This document shows positions 25,751 to 36,356 of a stretch of 50,485 bases of DNA, piece after piece. Both the position numbers and the translations under genes were made by a program. Each line of letters begins with the position of its first letter. Position 1 is the stretch's first letter. The notes beneath the pieces are model-generated. The model had not been told where the DNA came from. It worked only from the letters and a program-made list of their open reading frames with translations, and did not search any database. Source of the DNA: Limosilactobacillus portuensis (GTDB taxonomy: Bacteria > Bacillota > Bacilli > Lactobacillales > Lactobacillaceae); assembly GCF_014838735.1 (NCBI RefSeq), contig NZ_JABUXQ010000017.1, positions 1 to 50,485 on the forward strand. Reading direction: 5' to 3'.

Positions 25751-28171
25751 ATGGCTTACGATCACACTGCCATTGAAAACAAGTGGCAACGATTCTGGAA
25801 AAAGAATGAGACATTTAAGGCTAACTTAAATAAGGATCAAAAGAAATACTATGCCTTGGATATGTTTCCTTACCCATCTGGACAAGGACTTCACGTTGGT
25901 CACCCAGAAGGTTATACCGCGACTGATGTGATGTCACGAATGAAGCGGATGCAAGGATACAATGTTTTGCACCCAATGGGCTGGGACGCATTCGGTCTTC
26001 CCGCAGAGCAATACGCACTGAAGACCGGTCATAATCCCAAGAGCTTTACTAACCAAAACATTGATCATTTTCGTAACCAAATTCAATCACTTGGTTTTTC
26101 ATATGATTGGGATCGGGAAGTTAACACGACTGATCCAGAATACTACAAGTGGACTCAATGGATTTTTGAACAACTCTATAAGAAGGGCTTAGCTTACGAA
26201 AGCGAAATTATGGTTAACTGGGCACCTGATTTTATGGGTGGAACCGTTGTTGCTAACGAAGAAGTTGAAGACGGTAAGACAAAGCGTGGTGGCTACCCAG
26301 TTTATCGGAAGCCAATGAAGCAGTGGGTCTTGAAAATTACTGCCTATGCAGACCGCTTAATTGATGATTTGGATCTTGTCGACTGGCCAGAAAGCGTTAA
26401 GGAGATGCAACGTAACTGGATCGGTCGGTCAGAAGGGGCTTCTGTTTACTTCCCAGTTGCGGGAGATGAGGATACTAAGATTGAGGTCTTTACTACCCGT
26501 GCAGATACATTGTTTGGTGCATCATATGTTGTTCTTGCTCCTGAACAAGAGCTGGTTGACCAGTTAACTACTCCTGAAAATAAGGAAACAGTTAAGAAGT
26601 ACCAAGAAGAAGCTTCGCGGCGGTCTGATCTTGAACGGACCGATCTGAACAAGGATAAAACTGGGGTATTCACTGGTTCATACGTTATCAATCCGGTTAA
26701 TGGTGAGAAGTTACCAATTTGGATTAGTGACTATGTCCTAGCATCATATGGTACAGGTGCTGTAATGGCAGTTCCATCTGGTGATCAACGTGACTATGAC
26801 TTTGCTAAGAAGTTTGATTTGCCAATTAAGCCAATTATGGAAGGTGCTGATCTTTCAGAAGGCGCCTTTGACGGAGATGGCAAGCACATTAATTCTGGTT
26901 TCTTGGATGGCTTGAACATTGCAGATGCCAAGAAAAAAATGATTGAATGGCTTGATGAGCATAATGCTGGTCACAAGAAGGTCAATTACCGTCTTCGAGA
27001 TTGGATCTTTAGTCGGCAACGCTACTGGGGTGAACCGATCCCAGTAATTCACTGGGATGATGGTCGGACTACCCTAGTACCAGAAGATGAATTACCATTG
27101 AAATTACCTGATACTGATAACATTGAACCATCTGGTACTGGTGAAAGTCCGCTAGCGAACGTTAAGGACTGGGTCAATGTTTATGATGATCAAGGTCGGC
27201 ATGGGTTACGAGAAACAAACACAATGCCACAATGGGCTGGTTCATCATGGTACTGGCTCCGGTATACCGATCCACACAACAGTAAGGAATTTGCCTCAAA
27301 AGAAGCATTAGATTACTGGTCTCCAGTAGATCTGTATGTTGGCGGGGCGGAACATGCTGTCCTTCACCTTCTTTATGCGCGCTTCTGGCATAAGGTCTTA
27401 TACGATTTGGGACTTGTACCAACTAAGGAACCATTTATGAAGTTGGTTAACCAAGGAATGATCCTGGGATCTAACCATGAAAAGATGTCCAAGTCTAAAG
27501 GAAATGTTGTTAACCCAGACGATATTGTTGAAAAATATGGTGCGGATACCCTTCGTCTTTACGAAATGTTTATGGGACCATTGACCGAATCCGTTCCGTG
27601 GGATGAAGAAGGACTTCACGGTTCATACAAGTGGATTCAACGTGTATGGCGGTTATTGATGGATGAAAATAATCACCTTCGTGACCGGGTTTCTAACTTT
27701 AATGATGGTAAGCTGACTAAGGTTTATAACCAGACCGTTAAGAAGGTTACTGAAGACTACGAACGGATGCACTTCAATACAGCCATTTCTCAATTAATGG
27801 TCTTCGTTAATGAAGCGTTTAAGGCTGATGATCTTCCTGTCGAATACATGGAAGGCTTTATTAAGATGATTTCACCAGTAGTACCGCACGTTGCCGAAGA
27901 ATTATGGAGTCACTTCAACGTTAGTGATACAATTGCCTATCAACCATGGCCAACATATGATCCAAAGGCATTGGAAGAAGACGAAGTTGAGATGATTATT
28001 CAAGTTAACGGGAAGCTTCGTTCAAAGATTAAGATGGCAAAGAATATTGATCGCGAAGAAGCACAAAAGTTAGCTCTTGCTGATGAACACGTTCAAAAGT
28101 TTACGGATGGCAAGGATATTAAGAAGGTCATTGTTGTTCCAAACAAGATCGTAAATATCGTTGCTAAATAG
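25751..28171 (+). CDS. leuS: Leucyl-tRNA synthetase
   Basis: This 806-residue class I aminoacyl-tRNA synthetase has the HIGH motif as HVGH in [15 protein letters not shown] (about residue 46). The CP1 editing domain occupies about residues 220-420, with [10 protein letters not shown]. The KMSKS loop is in EKMSKSKGN (about residue 582). The length is normal. ATG 25751 has AAAGGAGAG upstream; an in-frame codon at 25727 precedes that site and is unlikely. It is regulated by the T-box ahead of it. Confidence 0.98.
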   Translation: MAYDHTAIENKWQRFWKKNETFKANLNKDQKKYYALDMFPYPSGQGLHVGHPEGYTATDVMSRMKRMQGYNVLHPMGWDAFGLPAEQYALKTGHNPKSFTNQNIDHFRNQIQSLGFSYDWDREVNTTDPEYYKWTQWIFEQLYKKGLAYESEIMVNWAPDFMGGTVVANEEVEDGKTKRGGYPVYRKPMKQWVLKITAYADRLIDDLDLVDWPESVKEMQRNWIGRSEGASVYFPVAGDEDTKIEVFTTRADTLFGASYVVLAPEQELVDQLTTPENKETVKKYQEEASRRSDLERTDLNKDKTGVFTGSYVINPVNGEKLPIWISDYVLASYGTGAVMAVPSGDQRDYDFAKKFDLPIKPIMEGADLSEGAFDGDGKHINSGFLDGLNIADAKKKMIEWLDEHNAGHKKVNYRLRDWIFSRQRYWGEPIPVIHWDDGRTTLVPEDELPLKLPDTDNIEPSGTGESPLANVKDWVNVYDDQGRHGLRETNTMPQWAGSSWYWLRYTDPHNSKEFASKEALDYWSPVDLYVGGAEHAVLHLLYARFWHKVLYDLGLVPTKEPFMKLVNQGMILGSNHEKMSKSKGNVVNPDDIVEKYGADTLRLYEMFMGPLTESVPWDEEGLHGSYKWIQRVWRLLMDENNHLRDRVSNFNDGKLTKVYNQTVKKVTEDYERMHFNTAISQLMVFVNEAFKADDLPVEYMEGFIKMISPVVPHVAEELWSHFNVSDTIAYQPWPTYDPKALEEDEVEMIIQVNGKLRSKIKMAKNIDREEAQKLALADEHVQKFTDGKDIKKVIVVPNKIVNIVAK

Positions 28172-28180
28172 AAAATGATA

Positions 28181-28260
28181 AAGAGCCTGGGAAAAAACAA
28201 AATTTTTTCCCAGGCTCTTACTATTACCAGTAATTTTAAAATTTACTGAGTCTAATCGCG
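28181..28260. repeat. Intergenic repeat with terminator hairpin (copy 1)
   Basis: AAGAGCCTGGGAAAAAA pairs perfectly with TTTTTTCCCAGGCTCTT and acts as the leuS terminator. It is followed by TACTATTACCAGTAATTT and ACTGAGTCTAATCGCG. In reverse orientation this matches 36357-36434, and in part 30483-30535. The hairpin stems differ between copies but keep pairing. Confidence 0.8.
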
Positions 28261-28472
28261 GGAATCCAAATAGGCTCACTCTGTTTCGTAACCCGAGCCT
28301 TCGAGTCTAACGCAGCGAAGCAAGCCTATTCGGCTACGAACGACTCTGATGATTTCATCATCATTCATCGTTCTAGGTTAGCCCACCAGGCTCTTAAATG
28401 GGTTAATTCCCAGCTTCCTTTCGTTCGTGGTAAAATATTGGTTGTTTCAAAAAGAAAAAGTGAGGAATCAAA
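28261..28472. other. Spacer between leuS and HicB-like gene
   Basis: No gene is seen. GAGTCTAA occurs twice (28249 and about 28304), together with inverted pieces such as AATAGGCT/AGCCTATT and GAGCCT/AGGCTC (28391). This suggests remnants or extensions of the intergenic repeat. TGAGGAATC before 28473 is the binding site of the next gene. Confidence 0.5.
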
Positions 28473-28736
28473 ATGGAAATTGTTAGTTATCCGGCAGTTT
28501 TTCAACAAACAAATAACCAGGTTGAAGTCGATTTTCCGGATCTGCCCGAAGCATTTACTCAGGGAAAAGATATGGCGACAGCGATGGAATTTGCTAAGCT
28601 AGGATTAGCCATTACACTAAACGACAAGTTAGGTCATTTTGAAAAAGCTCCGCAAGTTAGTGAGTTAGCCAAAGTACAAGCAGCTCATCCAAGAGCAGTG
28701 GTGAAAATGGTAACAGTTGATTTGGAGCAGTATTAG
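28473..28736 (+). CDS. HicB-like antitoxin-domain protein, no HicA partner
   Basis: This 87-residue protein has the HicB/UPF0150 N-terminal fold (SYPAVFQQTNNQVEVDFPDLPEAFTQGKDMATAMEFA), an RNase-H-like domain found in antitoxins of the HicAB system. No HicA-like double-stranded-RNA-binding toxin is encoded beside it, and no DNA-binding tail is evident. Orphan copies of this domain are common; the role is unknown. GTGAGGAATC precedes the start. Confidence 0.75.
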   Translation: MEIVSYPAVFQQTNNQVEVDFPDLPEAFTQGKDMATAMEFAKLGLAITLNDKLGHFEKAPQVSELAKVQAAHPRAVVKMVTVDLEQY

Positions 28737-28829
28737 CAAAGATTTCTTAAAATAATTTGCGACAATGCTCCATTAAGGATAGAATGATTAGTATTGATTT
28801 TAAAAAGTAAAAGGTAGGATTTAAAAGTT

Positions 28830-30461
28830 ATGAGTGAAGGACAGAAAAAGGATACTGCTCGTTCAAAAATGCTGAATGGTTCGGCATGGATGACGGCGGG
28901 GAATATTACTTCGCGCATTCTTGGGGCGATTTATATTATTCCCTGGGTTACCTGGTTAGGGGCGTACAGTGATGAAGCCAATGCCTTGTACGCTCAAGGA
29001 TATAATATTTATAGCCTCTTTATTACCATCTCAACTGCAGGGATCCCTTCAGCAATTTCCAAACTGGTTGCTCACTATAATGGATTAAATGAGTACGGGG
29101 TAAGCCAAAAATTGAATCGATCGGCATTGTACATGGCGCTCGCGTCGGGAGTTATTTGCGGTACCATCATGATGTATATTGCCTCATGGCCAATCGTTTA
29201 CAATGGTGATACGAACTTAATCCCCGTATTGCGGTCGTTGGCTTGGGCAATTTTCATTATCCCGTTAATGGCAATTAGTCGGGGGATTTTTCAAGGGTAC
29301 AGTATGATGGCGCCCTCTGCAATTTCCCAGTTTGTGGAACAGCTCTTTCGGATAATTTACATGTTAGGTGCTACTTACCTAATCATGAAGATTCAAAAAG
29401 GCAGTTGGGTTGCAGCGGTTAGCCAGTCAACATTCGCTGCCTTTATTGGTGCAATTGGTGCTTGTGTTGTTCTCTTCCTGGCATGGCTAAAGTATCGAGG
29501 AGTTATGCAAGGAACGGGGACGGTTGAACAACCAGTTACGGAAGTCTCGACAACTGAATTAATTCTGAAGATTGTTTATCAATCAATTCCCTTTATCATT
29601 ATTGAATCAGGAATTAACCTTTTCCAATTAGTTGATCAATACAGCTTTAAACGAATGATGCCATTGGTGGGGCACTTTTCTAAGTATCAAATTGATGTTT
29701 TATATGCCTTGTTTGCGTTTAATGCCAATAAACTTTATATGATTATTATTGCCTTAGCAAACGCCTTAGCGGTCACTGCTATTCCGTTATTGGCGATGGC
29801 ACGGGCAAGAAATGATCATGCGGGAATGAGAAACCAAATTGAGAATGTCCTAATGCTCTTTTATTTTGTCATGATTCCGGCTGTCCTTGGCTTATATGCG
29901 GTTGCCCAACAGGTATACACTGTCTTTTATCGGTATAATCATGCTGGGGTAATCGTCCTGGAATTTGCTGCTTTCATCTCTATTCCGTTAGGTTTGTATA
30001 CAGTTGCAGCGGCAATGATGCAGGGGATTTCTGAAAACCGGCGAATGATGAAATACTTAGGAATTGGGCTACTAATTAAGTTAGTAATTCAATTCCCATG
30101 TATCTGGATTGCGCAGGGCTTAGGACCATTGCTGGCTACGGGGATTGCGATGATGGTTATTAATTACCTTATTATCCATTCATTTAATCAGGAATTCCGT
30201 TTGAACTTCGAACAGATGGCGTTGCCAACCAACCAAATCTTGGCATACTCACTTGTTATGTTGGTAGCTACTAAGGGGGTAATGCTTTTATTAGGATTAT
30301 TTATTAGTCCTTATGGGCGTTACACTGCTTTTTTCACACTAGTAATTGGCGTTATTGTTGGTGCAGGTGTCTATGGTTACCTATCGCTCCACTTCCGTCT
30401 TGCGGATAAGTTGCTTGGCAGCCGAGCACAAAGATTACGACAAATATTCCATATGAGTTGA
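28830..30461 (+). CDS. MOP-family lipid flippase (polysaccharide exporter type)
   Basis: This 543-residue membrane protein has about 14 spans. The opening GSAWMTAGNITSRILGAIYIIPWVTWLG and the ISRGIFQGYSMMAPSAISQFVEQLFRI loop resemble SpoVB/MurJ/Wzx-like members of the MOP superfamily. It probably flips a lipid-linked glycan such as lipid II or a polysaccharide unit across the membrane. No glycosyltransferases are adjacent, which favours a general cell-wall role. GGTAGGAT precedes the ATG. Confidence 0.82.
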   Translation: MSEGQKKDTARSKMLNGSAWMTAGNITSRILGAIYIIPWVTWLGAYSDEANALYAQGYNIYSLFITISTAGIPSAISKLVAHYNGLNEYGVSQKLNRSALYMALASGVICGTIMMYIASWPIVYNGDTNLIPVLRSLAWAIFIIPLMAISRGIFQGYSMMAPSAISQFVEQLFRIIYMLGATYLIMKIQKGSWVAAVSQSTFAAFIGAIGACVVLFLAWLKYRGVMQGTGTVEQPVTEVSTTELILKIVYQSIPFIIIESGINLFQLVDQYSFKRMMPLVGHFSKYQIDVLYALFAFNANKLYMIIIALANALAVTAIPLLAMARARNDHAGMRNQIENVLMLFYFVMIPAVLGLYAVAQQVYTVFYRYNHAGVIVLEFAAFISIPLGLYTVAAAMMQGISENRRMMKYLGIGLLIKLVIQFPCIWIAQGLGPLLATGIAMMVINYLIIHSFNQEFRLNFEQMALPTNQILAYSLVMLVATKGVMLLLGLFISPYGRYTAFFTLVIGVIVGAGVYGYLSLHFRLADKLLGSRAQRLRQIFHMS

Positions 30462-30482
30462 TGTTAAAATTAAAGAAAACTG

Positions 30483-30535
30483 AAAATTACTAGTAATAGT
30501 AAGAGACAGGGAAAATTTCGCTTTTCCCTGTCTCT
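30483..30535. repeat. Intergenic repeat with terminator hairpin (copy 2)
   Basis: AAATTACTAGTAATAGTAAGAG is followed by the hairpin AGAGACAGGGAAAA-tttcgc-TTTTCCCTGTCTCT. It serves as terminator of the flippase gene and possibly of the convergent nnrD. The AAATTACT(A/G)GTAATAGT part is shared with copies 1 and 3. Confidence 0.8.
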
Positions 30536-30564
30536 TCAGTTTTTAAATTCAAATGTAGAAGTGA

Positions 30565-31425
30565 TTAGCTCAGGAAACCAATTTGGTGCTCAGTTTGGCC
30601 GCCCTCCATTTTCTTCATAAATGATGGTAAGGACCGACTAATTTGGTGCGGAAGAACGATGTATTGATTTTTGGCAATCTGTTCAGCAATCGCACTATGA
30701 GCATAGACAGCGGCTAAAACTGCTTTTAATGGAGTCTTAGAGAATTCGGCAGTAAACCCCCCAACCATTCCGGCAAGCGTGTCGCCCATGCCGCCAACAG
30801 CTTGAGCAGGGGTACCAATTGTTAGTTGGTAAATATCATCGTTAGTATAAATTTCTGTATGGTGTTTTTTCAGAACAACGGTAGCGTTTAACTTTGCCTG
30901 TGCTTCTCGATTTCGTTCTTCACTTTGTTCTGCAATTTTAATTCCTGAAAGACGCTGCCATTCCATCTGGTGCGGGGTATAGGTAATATTTCCTTTTGGT
31001 TGAGCGAGGTCTTCTCGCGCCATTAGGGTAATTGCAGAACCGTCAATAATAACGTTTTGCTTTTCGTTAGTATGATCAAAAACATTCTTAAGAATTGCTA
31101 GGCTGGTTTGATCATCCCCAAGACCTGGACCAACGACCACCGTTGTAGCAGGTTCAACTAAGGATGCTAGTTGGTCAGCATTATTAAAATCAGCAAACAT
31201 TGCTTCTGGCAGTTGTGAATGGAGAGCTCCCGAATTACTAGGATCGGTAGCAGTGGTAACTAGTCCGGCACCAGAGCATACAGCAGCCGTGGATGCCATA
31301 ATAATTGCTCCGCCAAAGTTACGGTTACCACCAACTAAGGTTACCTTCCCGTATGTCCCTTTAAAACTATCGTTAGGACGTGGCTTAATAACGTCAAACA
31401 GGATTTGATCAGTTAATTTTTTCAT
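30565..31425 (-). CDS. nnrD: ADP/ATP-dependent NAD(P)H-hydrate dehydratase
   Basis: This 286-residue ribokinase-like enzyme repairs hydrated NAD(P)H. FKGTYGKVTLVGGNRNFGGA is the N-terminal signature, TTVVVGPGLG and NVIIDGSAI follow, and GGMGDTLAGMVGGF contains the catalytic aspartate and anion hole. The epimerase (NnrE) domain found in bifunctional versions is absent. AAAGGAG precedes ATG 31425. Confidence 0.92.
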   Translation of the reverse strand: MKKLTDQILFDVIKPRPNDSFKGTYGKVTLVGGNRNFGGAIIMASTAAVCSGAGLVTTATDPSNSGALHSQLPEAMFADFNNADQLASLVEPATTVVVGPGLGDDQTSLAILKNVFDHTNEKQNVIIDGSAITLMAREDLAQPKGNITYTPHQMEWQRLSGIKIAEQSEERNREAQAKLNATVVLKKHHTEIYTNDDIYQLTIGTPAQAVGGMGDTLAGMVGGFTAEFSKTPLKAVLAAVYAHSAIAEQIAKNQYIVLPHQISRSLPSFMKKMEGGQTEHQIGFLS

Positions 31426-31519
31426 TTTAATGCTCCTTTATATCAAGTGCTTTCAAACTGAAAACGACTACTTTCATGGTATCATTATTTTAACGAAAAG
31501 ATTAACGGAGGTTGATAAA

Positions 31520-32920
31520 ATGACGGATTGGATGAAAGCAGCACAAAGTCAGGAAGAAAGCTACCTTAAGGATTTAACTAACCTGTTGAAGATTCCAAGT
31601 GTTCGTGATGATAGTGCGGCTACGGATGAATATCCATTAGGACCGATGCCAGCGAAAGCTTTGCAAGAATTTTTGAAGATGGCAAAGAATGATGGCTTCC
31701 GGACAAAGAATATTGATAATCTTGTTGGATATGCAGAATGGGGTGAGGGTGATGAAACCTTAGCAATTCTGGCTCACCTTGATGTGATGCCTGCTGGGAA
31801 AGGTTGGGATACCGATCCATTTGATCCCGTTATTAAGGACGGTAATTTATATGCTCGGGGCGCTTCTGACGATAAGGGGCCTGGAATGGCTTGCTACTAC
31901 GCTCTTAAATATTTGAAGGATCAGGGAGTTAAGTTCAATAAAAAGGTCCGCTTTATTGTGGGAACGGACGAGGAAAGTAATTGGACGGGGATGCACCGCT
32001 ACTTCGAAGTTGAACCAGCACCAACAATGGGTTTCTCACCGGATGCAGAATTTCCGGTAATTAACGGTGAAAAAGGTCAATTCTCGTTGCTTCTTAATGT
32101 TCCTGCAGGTAATGGCGGTCAGGCTCAGCTTAAGAGTTTCCAATCTGGCTTGCGGTTCAACATGGTTCCTCGTGAGGCAGTTGCTGAGATCACAGTGCCA
32201 GATAAGGAACAGGTAACAAGCGAGTTTGGCCAATTTATCGAAAACAATCCAGTAACTGGCAAGGTTGAGGAAACAATGGATGGCTTAAAGTTGACAGTGA
32301 TTGGGAAGGCCGCTCATGGGATGGAGCCAGAAAAGGGAATTAACGCTGGGACATACCTGGCTTCTTTCCTGAATAAGTATGATTTTGCTGGTGGTGCAGC
32401 TAGTTTCATTATTTTTCTTGCTAAGTATCTTCATCTTGATACGAGAATGGAGAAGTTTGATTGTTCATTTACCGATGATGTAATGGGTGAATTAACGATG
32501 AACGCTGGAATTTTAAATTATGATGAAGAGAATGGTGGTCAAATTAACATGAATTTCCGCTATCCAAAGGGAATTACTCCAGATGAAATTCAAGCCAAGG
32601 TTGAAAAGATAACCAAGTCACTAGCCATCACTGTTAATCAAGGTGACGGCCAACTACCACACTATGTTGATCCTGATGATCCAATTGTTAAGACATTAAT
32701 GGAAGCATATATTGATATTAGTGGTGACCAAAATGCTAAGCCTGAAGTAGTTGGTGGCGGAACTTATGGCCGGCTAATGAAGCGTGGTGTTGCTTTTGGT
32801 GCTCTTATGCCTAATACACCAAATACAATGCATCAAGCAAATGAATTTCAGCCTGTTAACGATTTAATTACTTCAATGGCAATTTACATGCAAGCAATTA
32901 ATAACCTGGTAACAGATTAA
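31520..32920 (+). CDS. pepV: Dipeptidase PepV (M20 family)
   Basis: This 466-residue zinc dipeptidase cleaves a broad range of dipeptides. Metal-site motifs are LAHLDVMPAGKGWDTDPF, ARGASDDKGPGMACY, VGTDEESNWTGM and PNTMHQANEF, in the normal order. The lid domain lies between (about residues 185-380). ATG 31520 is chosen because GGAGGTTG lies upstream; the longer open frame from 31430 lacks a binding site. Confidence 0.95.
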   Translation: MTDWMKAAQSQEESYLKDLTNLLKIPSVRDDSAATDEYPLGPMPAKALQEFLKMAKNDGFRTKNIDNLVGYAEWGEGDETLAILAHLDVMPAGKGWDTDPFDPVIKDGNLYARGASDDKGPGMACYYALKYLKDQGVKFNKKVRFIVGTDEESNWTGMHRYFEVEPAPTMGFSPDAEFPVINGEKGQFSLLLNVPAGNGGQAQLKSFQSGLRFNMVPREAVAEITVPDKEQVTSEFGQFIENNPVTGKVEETMDGLKLTVIGKAAHGMEPEKGINAGTYLASFLNKYDFAGGAASFIIFLAKYLHLDTRMEKFDCSFTDDVMGELTMNAGILNYDEENGGQINMNFRYPKGITPDEIQAKVEKITKSLAITVNQGDGQLPHYVDPDDPIVKTLMEAYIDISGDQNAKPEVVGGGTYGRLMKRGVAFGALMPNTPNTMHQANEFQPVNDLITSMAIYMQAINNLVTD

Positions 32921-32982
32921 TCGCTACTAAAGCAATATGGTAAAATAAGATTAATGGTAGAAGAATTTCTGGAGGTGTCAAT

Positions 32983-33480
32983 ATGAGTTATCAAAAGATC
33001 CTTGTCGGAATTGACGGTTCAAAGCAATCAGAAATGGCCTTTTCAAAGGCTGTTGATATTGCAAAGCAAAATGACGCGGCGTTGTACTTACTTAGTGTAA
33101 TTAATGGTGAACGCTACCCAACAACAAGCCCAAGTGGTTTTGGCTTTGTTGATAAGAGCATTTATGATTCTGCTATTCAAGAGATGAACAAACGGTTAGC
33201 TGAAAATAAGCAAAAGGCTGAGGATGCCGGGGTAAAAGAAGTTCATACCGATGTTGAAATTGGGAATGCTAAGGTAGAATTAGCTGAGAAGTACCCAAAG
33301 GATAACCAAATCGATTTAATTGTAATTGGCGCTACCGGGTTAAATGCGATTGGTCGCCTAATTGTTGGTTCAACTGCGGCTTATACTGTTAGGATTGCTC
33401 CATGTGACGTGACAGTAGTTAAAACTGACTTAGAAAATAAAAAATTAGATATTAAGGAAAGTAGTTATCCTGAAATTTAA
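32983..33480 (+). CDS. Universal stress protein (UspA family)
   Basis: This 165-residue protein has a single Usp domain. KILVGIDGSKQSEMAFSKA is the N-terminal strand and helix, and the ATP-binding loop VIGATGLNAIGRLIVGSTAAYTVRIAPCDVTVV carries GX2GX9GS. It therefore probably binds ATP. CTGGAGGTG precedes the start; the gene is followed by its own terminator. Confidence 0.93.
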   Translation: MSYQKILVGIDGSKQSEMAFSKAVDIAKQNDAALYLLSVINGERYPTTSPSGFGFVDKSIYDSAIQEMNKRLAENKQKAEDAGVKEVHTDVEIGNAKVELAEKYPKDNQIDLIVIGATGLNAIGRLIVGSTAAYTVRIAPCDVTVVKTDLENKKLDIKESSYPEI

Positions 33481-33495
33481 CTACTAATTCAGAAG

Positions 33496-33538
33496 ACTTC
33501 TGGGATCAGGTATTTCCTAATCCCAGAAGTTTTTCTTT
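33496..33538 (+). terminator. Terminator of usp gene
   Basis: ACTTCTGGGATCAGG pairs with CCTAATCCCAGAAGT (one mismatch), followed by TTTTCTTTT. Confidence 0.9.
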
Positions 33539-33701
33539 TATAGTAAAATGATGATTTAGTAAAAATTTATTATTATAGAACTAATAATTCTGTATTTTTG
33601 ATAACATACGTTCGATAAAGCATGCTAATTTTACTAGATCGTGGTAAAATATGACAGTCGATACTTTGCTATTACTGATTCGACGTGAGGAGTATTTTTC
33701 A

Positions 33702-35094
33702 ATGCGTTTTCAATTGAAGCACTGGCTATTAGTAATTATTGCATTATTAGTAATTGTTCTTGGAATTAATTGGTGGCACCAAGCACATCATTTTAACAAG
33801 AATGTTACTATCAATCAATGGGATTAATGTTGGTGGGTTAACTACTAAGCAAGCCCTAAAGAAGGTCAAATCAACTAAAAATCAGAATCAGGTTTATTTA
33901 AATGACGATTTAATTTATGATGGTTCTGATACTGACTCAGCATTTACATTAGCAGATGAAGGCAAGATCAAAAAAGTATTTCATGAGCAGTTTACACTCT
34001 TTCCTTCCCGAAAGGCTTATTCTTTAGAGGTAAAGCCTAGTAGACGGGATCTCAGTCAGTATGAAACAAAAAAAGCAACCGTTCAGTCAATTCTTCAACG
34101 AGAAAATCGGGGACGACAAGCTCCGGTAGATGCTTACGCTGAACTTCGTGACGGTAAGGTGACAGTTCATAAGGGACAAAAGGGAACCAAGATTGATGAG
34201 CAACGGATTCTTCACCAATTAAGTTCTCAGGCAACTAACAGTAAGATTTATCTTACCGCTAAGCAACAACAACCACTTTCGCCAAATAGCAAACCTGTGC
34301 AAAACGAAAAGAAGCAGTTGCAAAAGCTAACGGGGAAAAAGGTTAACTATAAAGTTGAAAAGCAGACTTACCACTTAACAACGGGTGACGTGATTACGAG
34401 TGCTACCTATAAAGATGGCCAATATCACTTTAATACGTCTGTTATAGATAAGAAGATTAAGCAGATTAATAAAAAGCAAGCAACGCTAGGTAAAGCATTT
34501 AAATTCAAGACTCCTGATGGTAAGGAGATAACTACTGCAAGGGATGGTAGTTACGGATGGAAGATAAGTGCTGAACGTGCCGGAAAATCTTTAGCTAATG
34601 CAATTGCAAATGGCAAATCTTCTGTAGATGCTAAGGCAGATATTTATGGAATTGGTTATAATCGTCGTGGGACTGGTTATGGGGTAACAGAAAACGATGG
34701 TATTGGTAATACCTATGCTGTTATTTCAATTGCTGACCAGCATGCCTGGTTCTATAAAAATGGTAAGTGTGTAGACGATGTCGACGTTGTTACCGGAAAG
34801 ATGAGTAATAAGGCTGACCAAACACCTAAGGGAGTCTGGTATATCATGTATAAGCAATCTCCTTCAGTACTAAAGGGGACGAGTGATAATGGTTCTAAAT
34901 ATAGCAGCAAGGTTCAATACTGGGCTCAATTTACCGATAGTGGTTGTGGCTTCCATGATGCTTCATGGCGGCATAATTGGTCTAAAACTGCTTATTTAAA
35001 TGATGGTTCAAATGGTTGTGCTAACATGCACCCAAGCGATGCTGCTGGGGCATATAATAGCCTTGAAGTTAATGAACCAGTAATAATTTACTAA
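33702..35094 (+). pseudogene. L,D-transpeptidase (YkuD) gene frameshifted by a 4-bp duplication
   Basis: The N-terminus starts at ATG 33702 (SD GAGGAG) with a membrane anchor KHWLLVIIALLVIVLGINWW. It goes out of frame at a tandem TCAA-TCAA (33811-33818) and stops at 33825-33827. Removing one TCAA joins NVTIN to GINVGGLTTKQALKKV, the rest of the protein, which stays open to 35094. That part has a Ykud-associated substrate region and a YkuD domain with the catalytic HX-SNGC motif (DGSNGCANMHPSDA). Internal starts such as ATG 33802 could make a protein without an anchor. L,D-transpeptidases make 3-3 peptidoglycan cross-links or attach proteins. The break may be real or a sequencing artefact. Confidence 0.8.
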
Positions 35095-35102
35095 TGAGAA
35101 TA

Positions 35103-35150
35103 TAAAGGATTAGTGATGTTCGATAAAGAAATATTACTAATCCTTTATTA
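35103..35150 (+). terminator. Terminator of L,D-transpeptidase gene
   Basis: TAAAGGATTAGTGAT pairs with ATTACTAATCCTTTA (one mismatch) around a loop of about 16 bases. The T-tract is weak. Confidence 0.65.
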
Positions 35151-35255
35151 GTTACTGGAAATTTGTATATACTCAAATAATTTTTAACTTTAAAGGTGCA
35201 AAGCTAAATTTATTCCGTATTGATTATTTAGAGGACTAATACGGGAGTGAGATAG

Positions 35256-36311
35256 ATGAATGATAAGGTAATTTTAGGAACAGTTGTAATGTTGGTTTCG
35301 CTTAATACAGCGTTACCTGGTCTTGCTAGTCAACAGGATGATGCACGAAATGCTGCTGAAGTTGCGGTAATTAACCAAGAATTGGTAGACGTGCGAGTGC
35401 TAAGAAGCCACGGAGATGAGTATACGCGTGAATTTTTACTTCAATTTCATAATGCAACACAGAAATATTGTCAGGCATTTCAGTTAGGAGTAGCGGATCA
35501 GGAAAAAGGAAGAACCCGTGCGTTTAGTGATCACGTTGAGCAAGCTGCTTACCAACGAGGAATTGAAGAGGCAAAAACACAAGTTCAAGAAAAAACAGGA
35601 TTAAAAGAAAATACTCTCTCTGACCAACCAGTTGATCAGAAAAAGTATTTACCCAAGCAGCCATTACCGAACCAAGCACGTTTTATTAATCAGATTGCTG
35701 ATGATGCACGACAAATTGGTAAGGATTATGACCTCTACCCATCCATTATTATTGCACAGGCTGCATTAGAAAGTAGTTGGGGAACGAGTGAACTTAGCCT
35801 AGCACCGCATCATAATTTATTTGGTGTAAAGGGAAAATATAATGGACGTGGTGTACTAAAGCCAACGACAGAATTCGTTGGCTCTCAATCAACACAGATT
35901 CAGGATGTTTTTCGTTCGTATACTAGTAACAAGCAATCCTTACAAGACTATGCTAAGACGCTTCAGCAACCCTTGTATAGAGAAGTGCACCGTTCAGTTA
36001 CAAAAAGCTACCGTGAAGCAACTCATGCACTTGTCGGCCGTTATGCGACAGATCCTGGTTATGATGAGAAGCTGAATCAAATTATTGATAGTTATCGACT
36101 AACAAGGTATGATGACCCGAAAAAGGACGGGAATGATCAGGCGCAAACCATGAATAGGCAACAATTAAGAATGCCTCGAAAACCTCACTTAAGGAATACT
36201 CACCAACAGACAATTTCAAATCATAAAAAATTTTCACCAGTTGTTTCAGTTATTGGTGGTGCCGCATCAGCTGGAGCGCTTACTGGTTTAAAAAAGCTTC
36301 TTGTGAGTTAG
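35256..36311 (+). CDS. Secreted N-acetylglucosaminidase (GH73) cell-wall hydrolase
   Basis: This 351-residue protein has a signal peptide (about residues 1-24, ending PGLAS), a helical region with many charged residues (about 30-130), and a GH73 domain from about 140 to 285. The GH73 domain contains IIIAQAALESSWGTSE with the catalytic glutamate and NLFGVKGKYNG. It would cut glycan strands between GlcNAc and MurNAc. The C-terminus is basic, followed by a Gly/Ala-rich hydrophobic stretch (VIGGAASAGALTGLKKLL) that may contact the membrane. GGGAGTGAG precedes the ATG. Confidence 0.88.
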   Translation: MNDKVILGTVVMLVSLNTALPGLASQQDDARNAAEVAVINQELVDVRVLRSHGDEYTREFLLQFHNATQKYCQAFQLGVADQEKGRTRAFSDHVEQAAYQRGIEEAKTQVQEKTGLKENTLSDQPVDQKKYLPKQPLPNQARFINQIADDARQIGKDYDLYPSIIIAQAALESSWGTSELSLAPHHNLFGVKGKYNGRGVLKPTTEFVGSQSTQIQDVFRSYTSNKQSLQDYAKTLQQPLYREVHRSVTKSYREATHALVGRYATDPGYDEKLNQIIDSYRLTRYDDPKKDGNDQAQTMNRQQLRMPRKPHLRNTHQQTISNHKKFSPVVSVIGGAASAGALTGLKKLLVS

Positions 36312-36356
36312 AGAAGAGGGATGGTCAAATTCTAACTTATCAGTGCTTGATTTTCA

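Noticed and set aside
28473-28736. A complete HicAB toxin-antitoxin system
   Set aside because: No HicA-like ORF is found on either side within several hundred bases.
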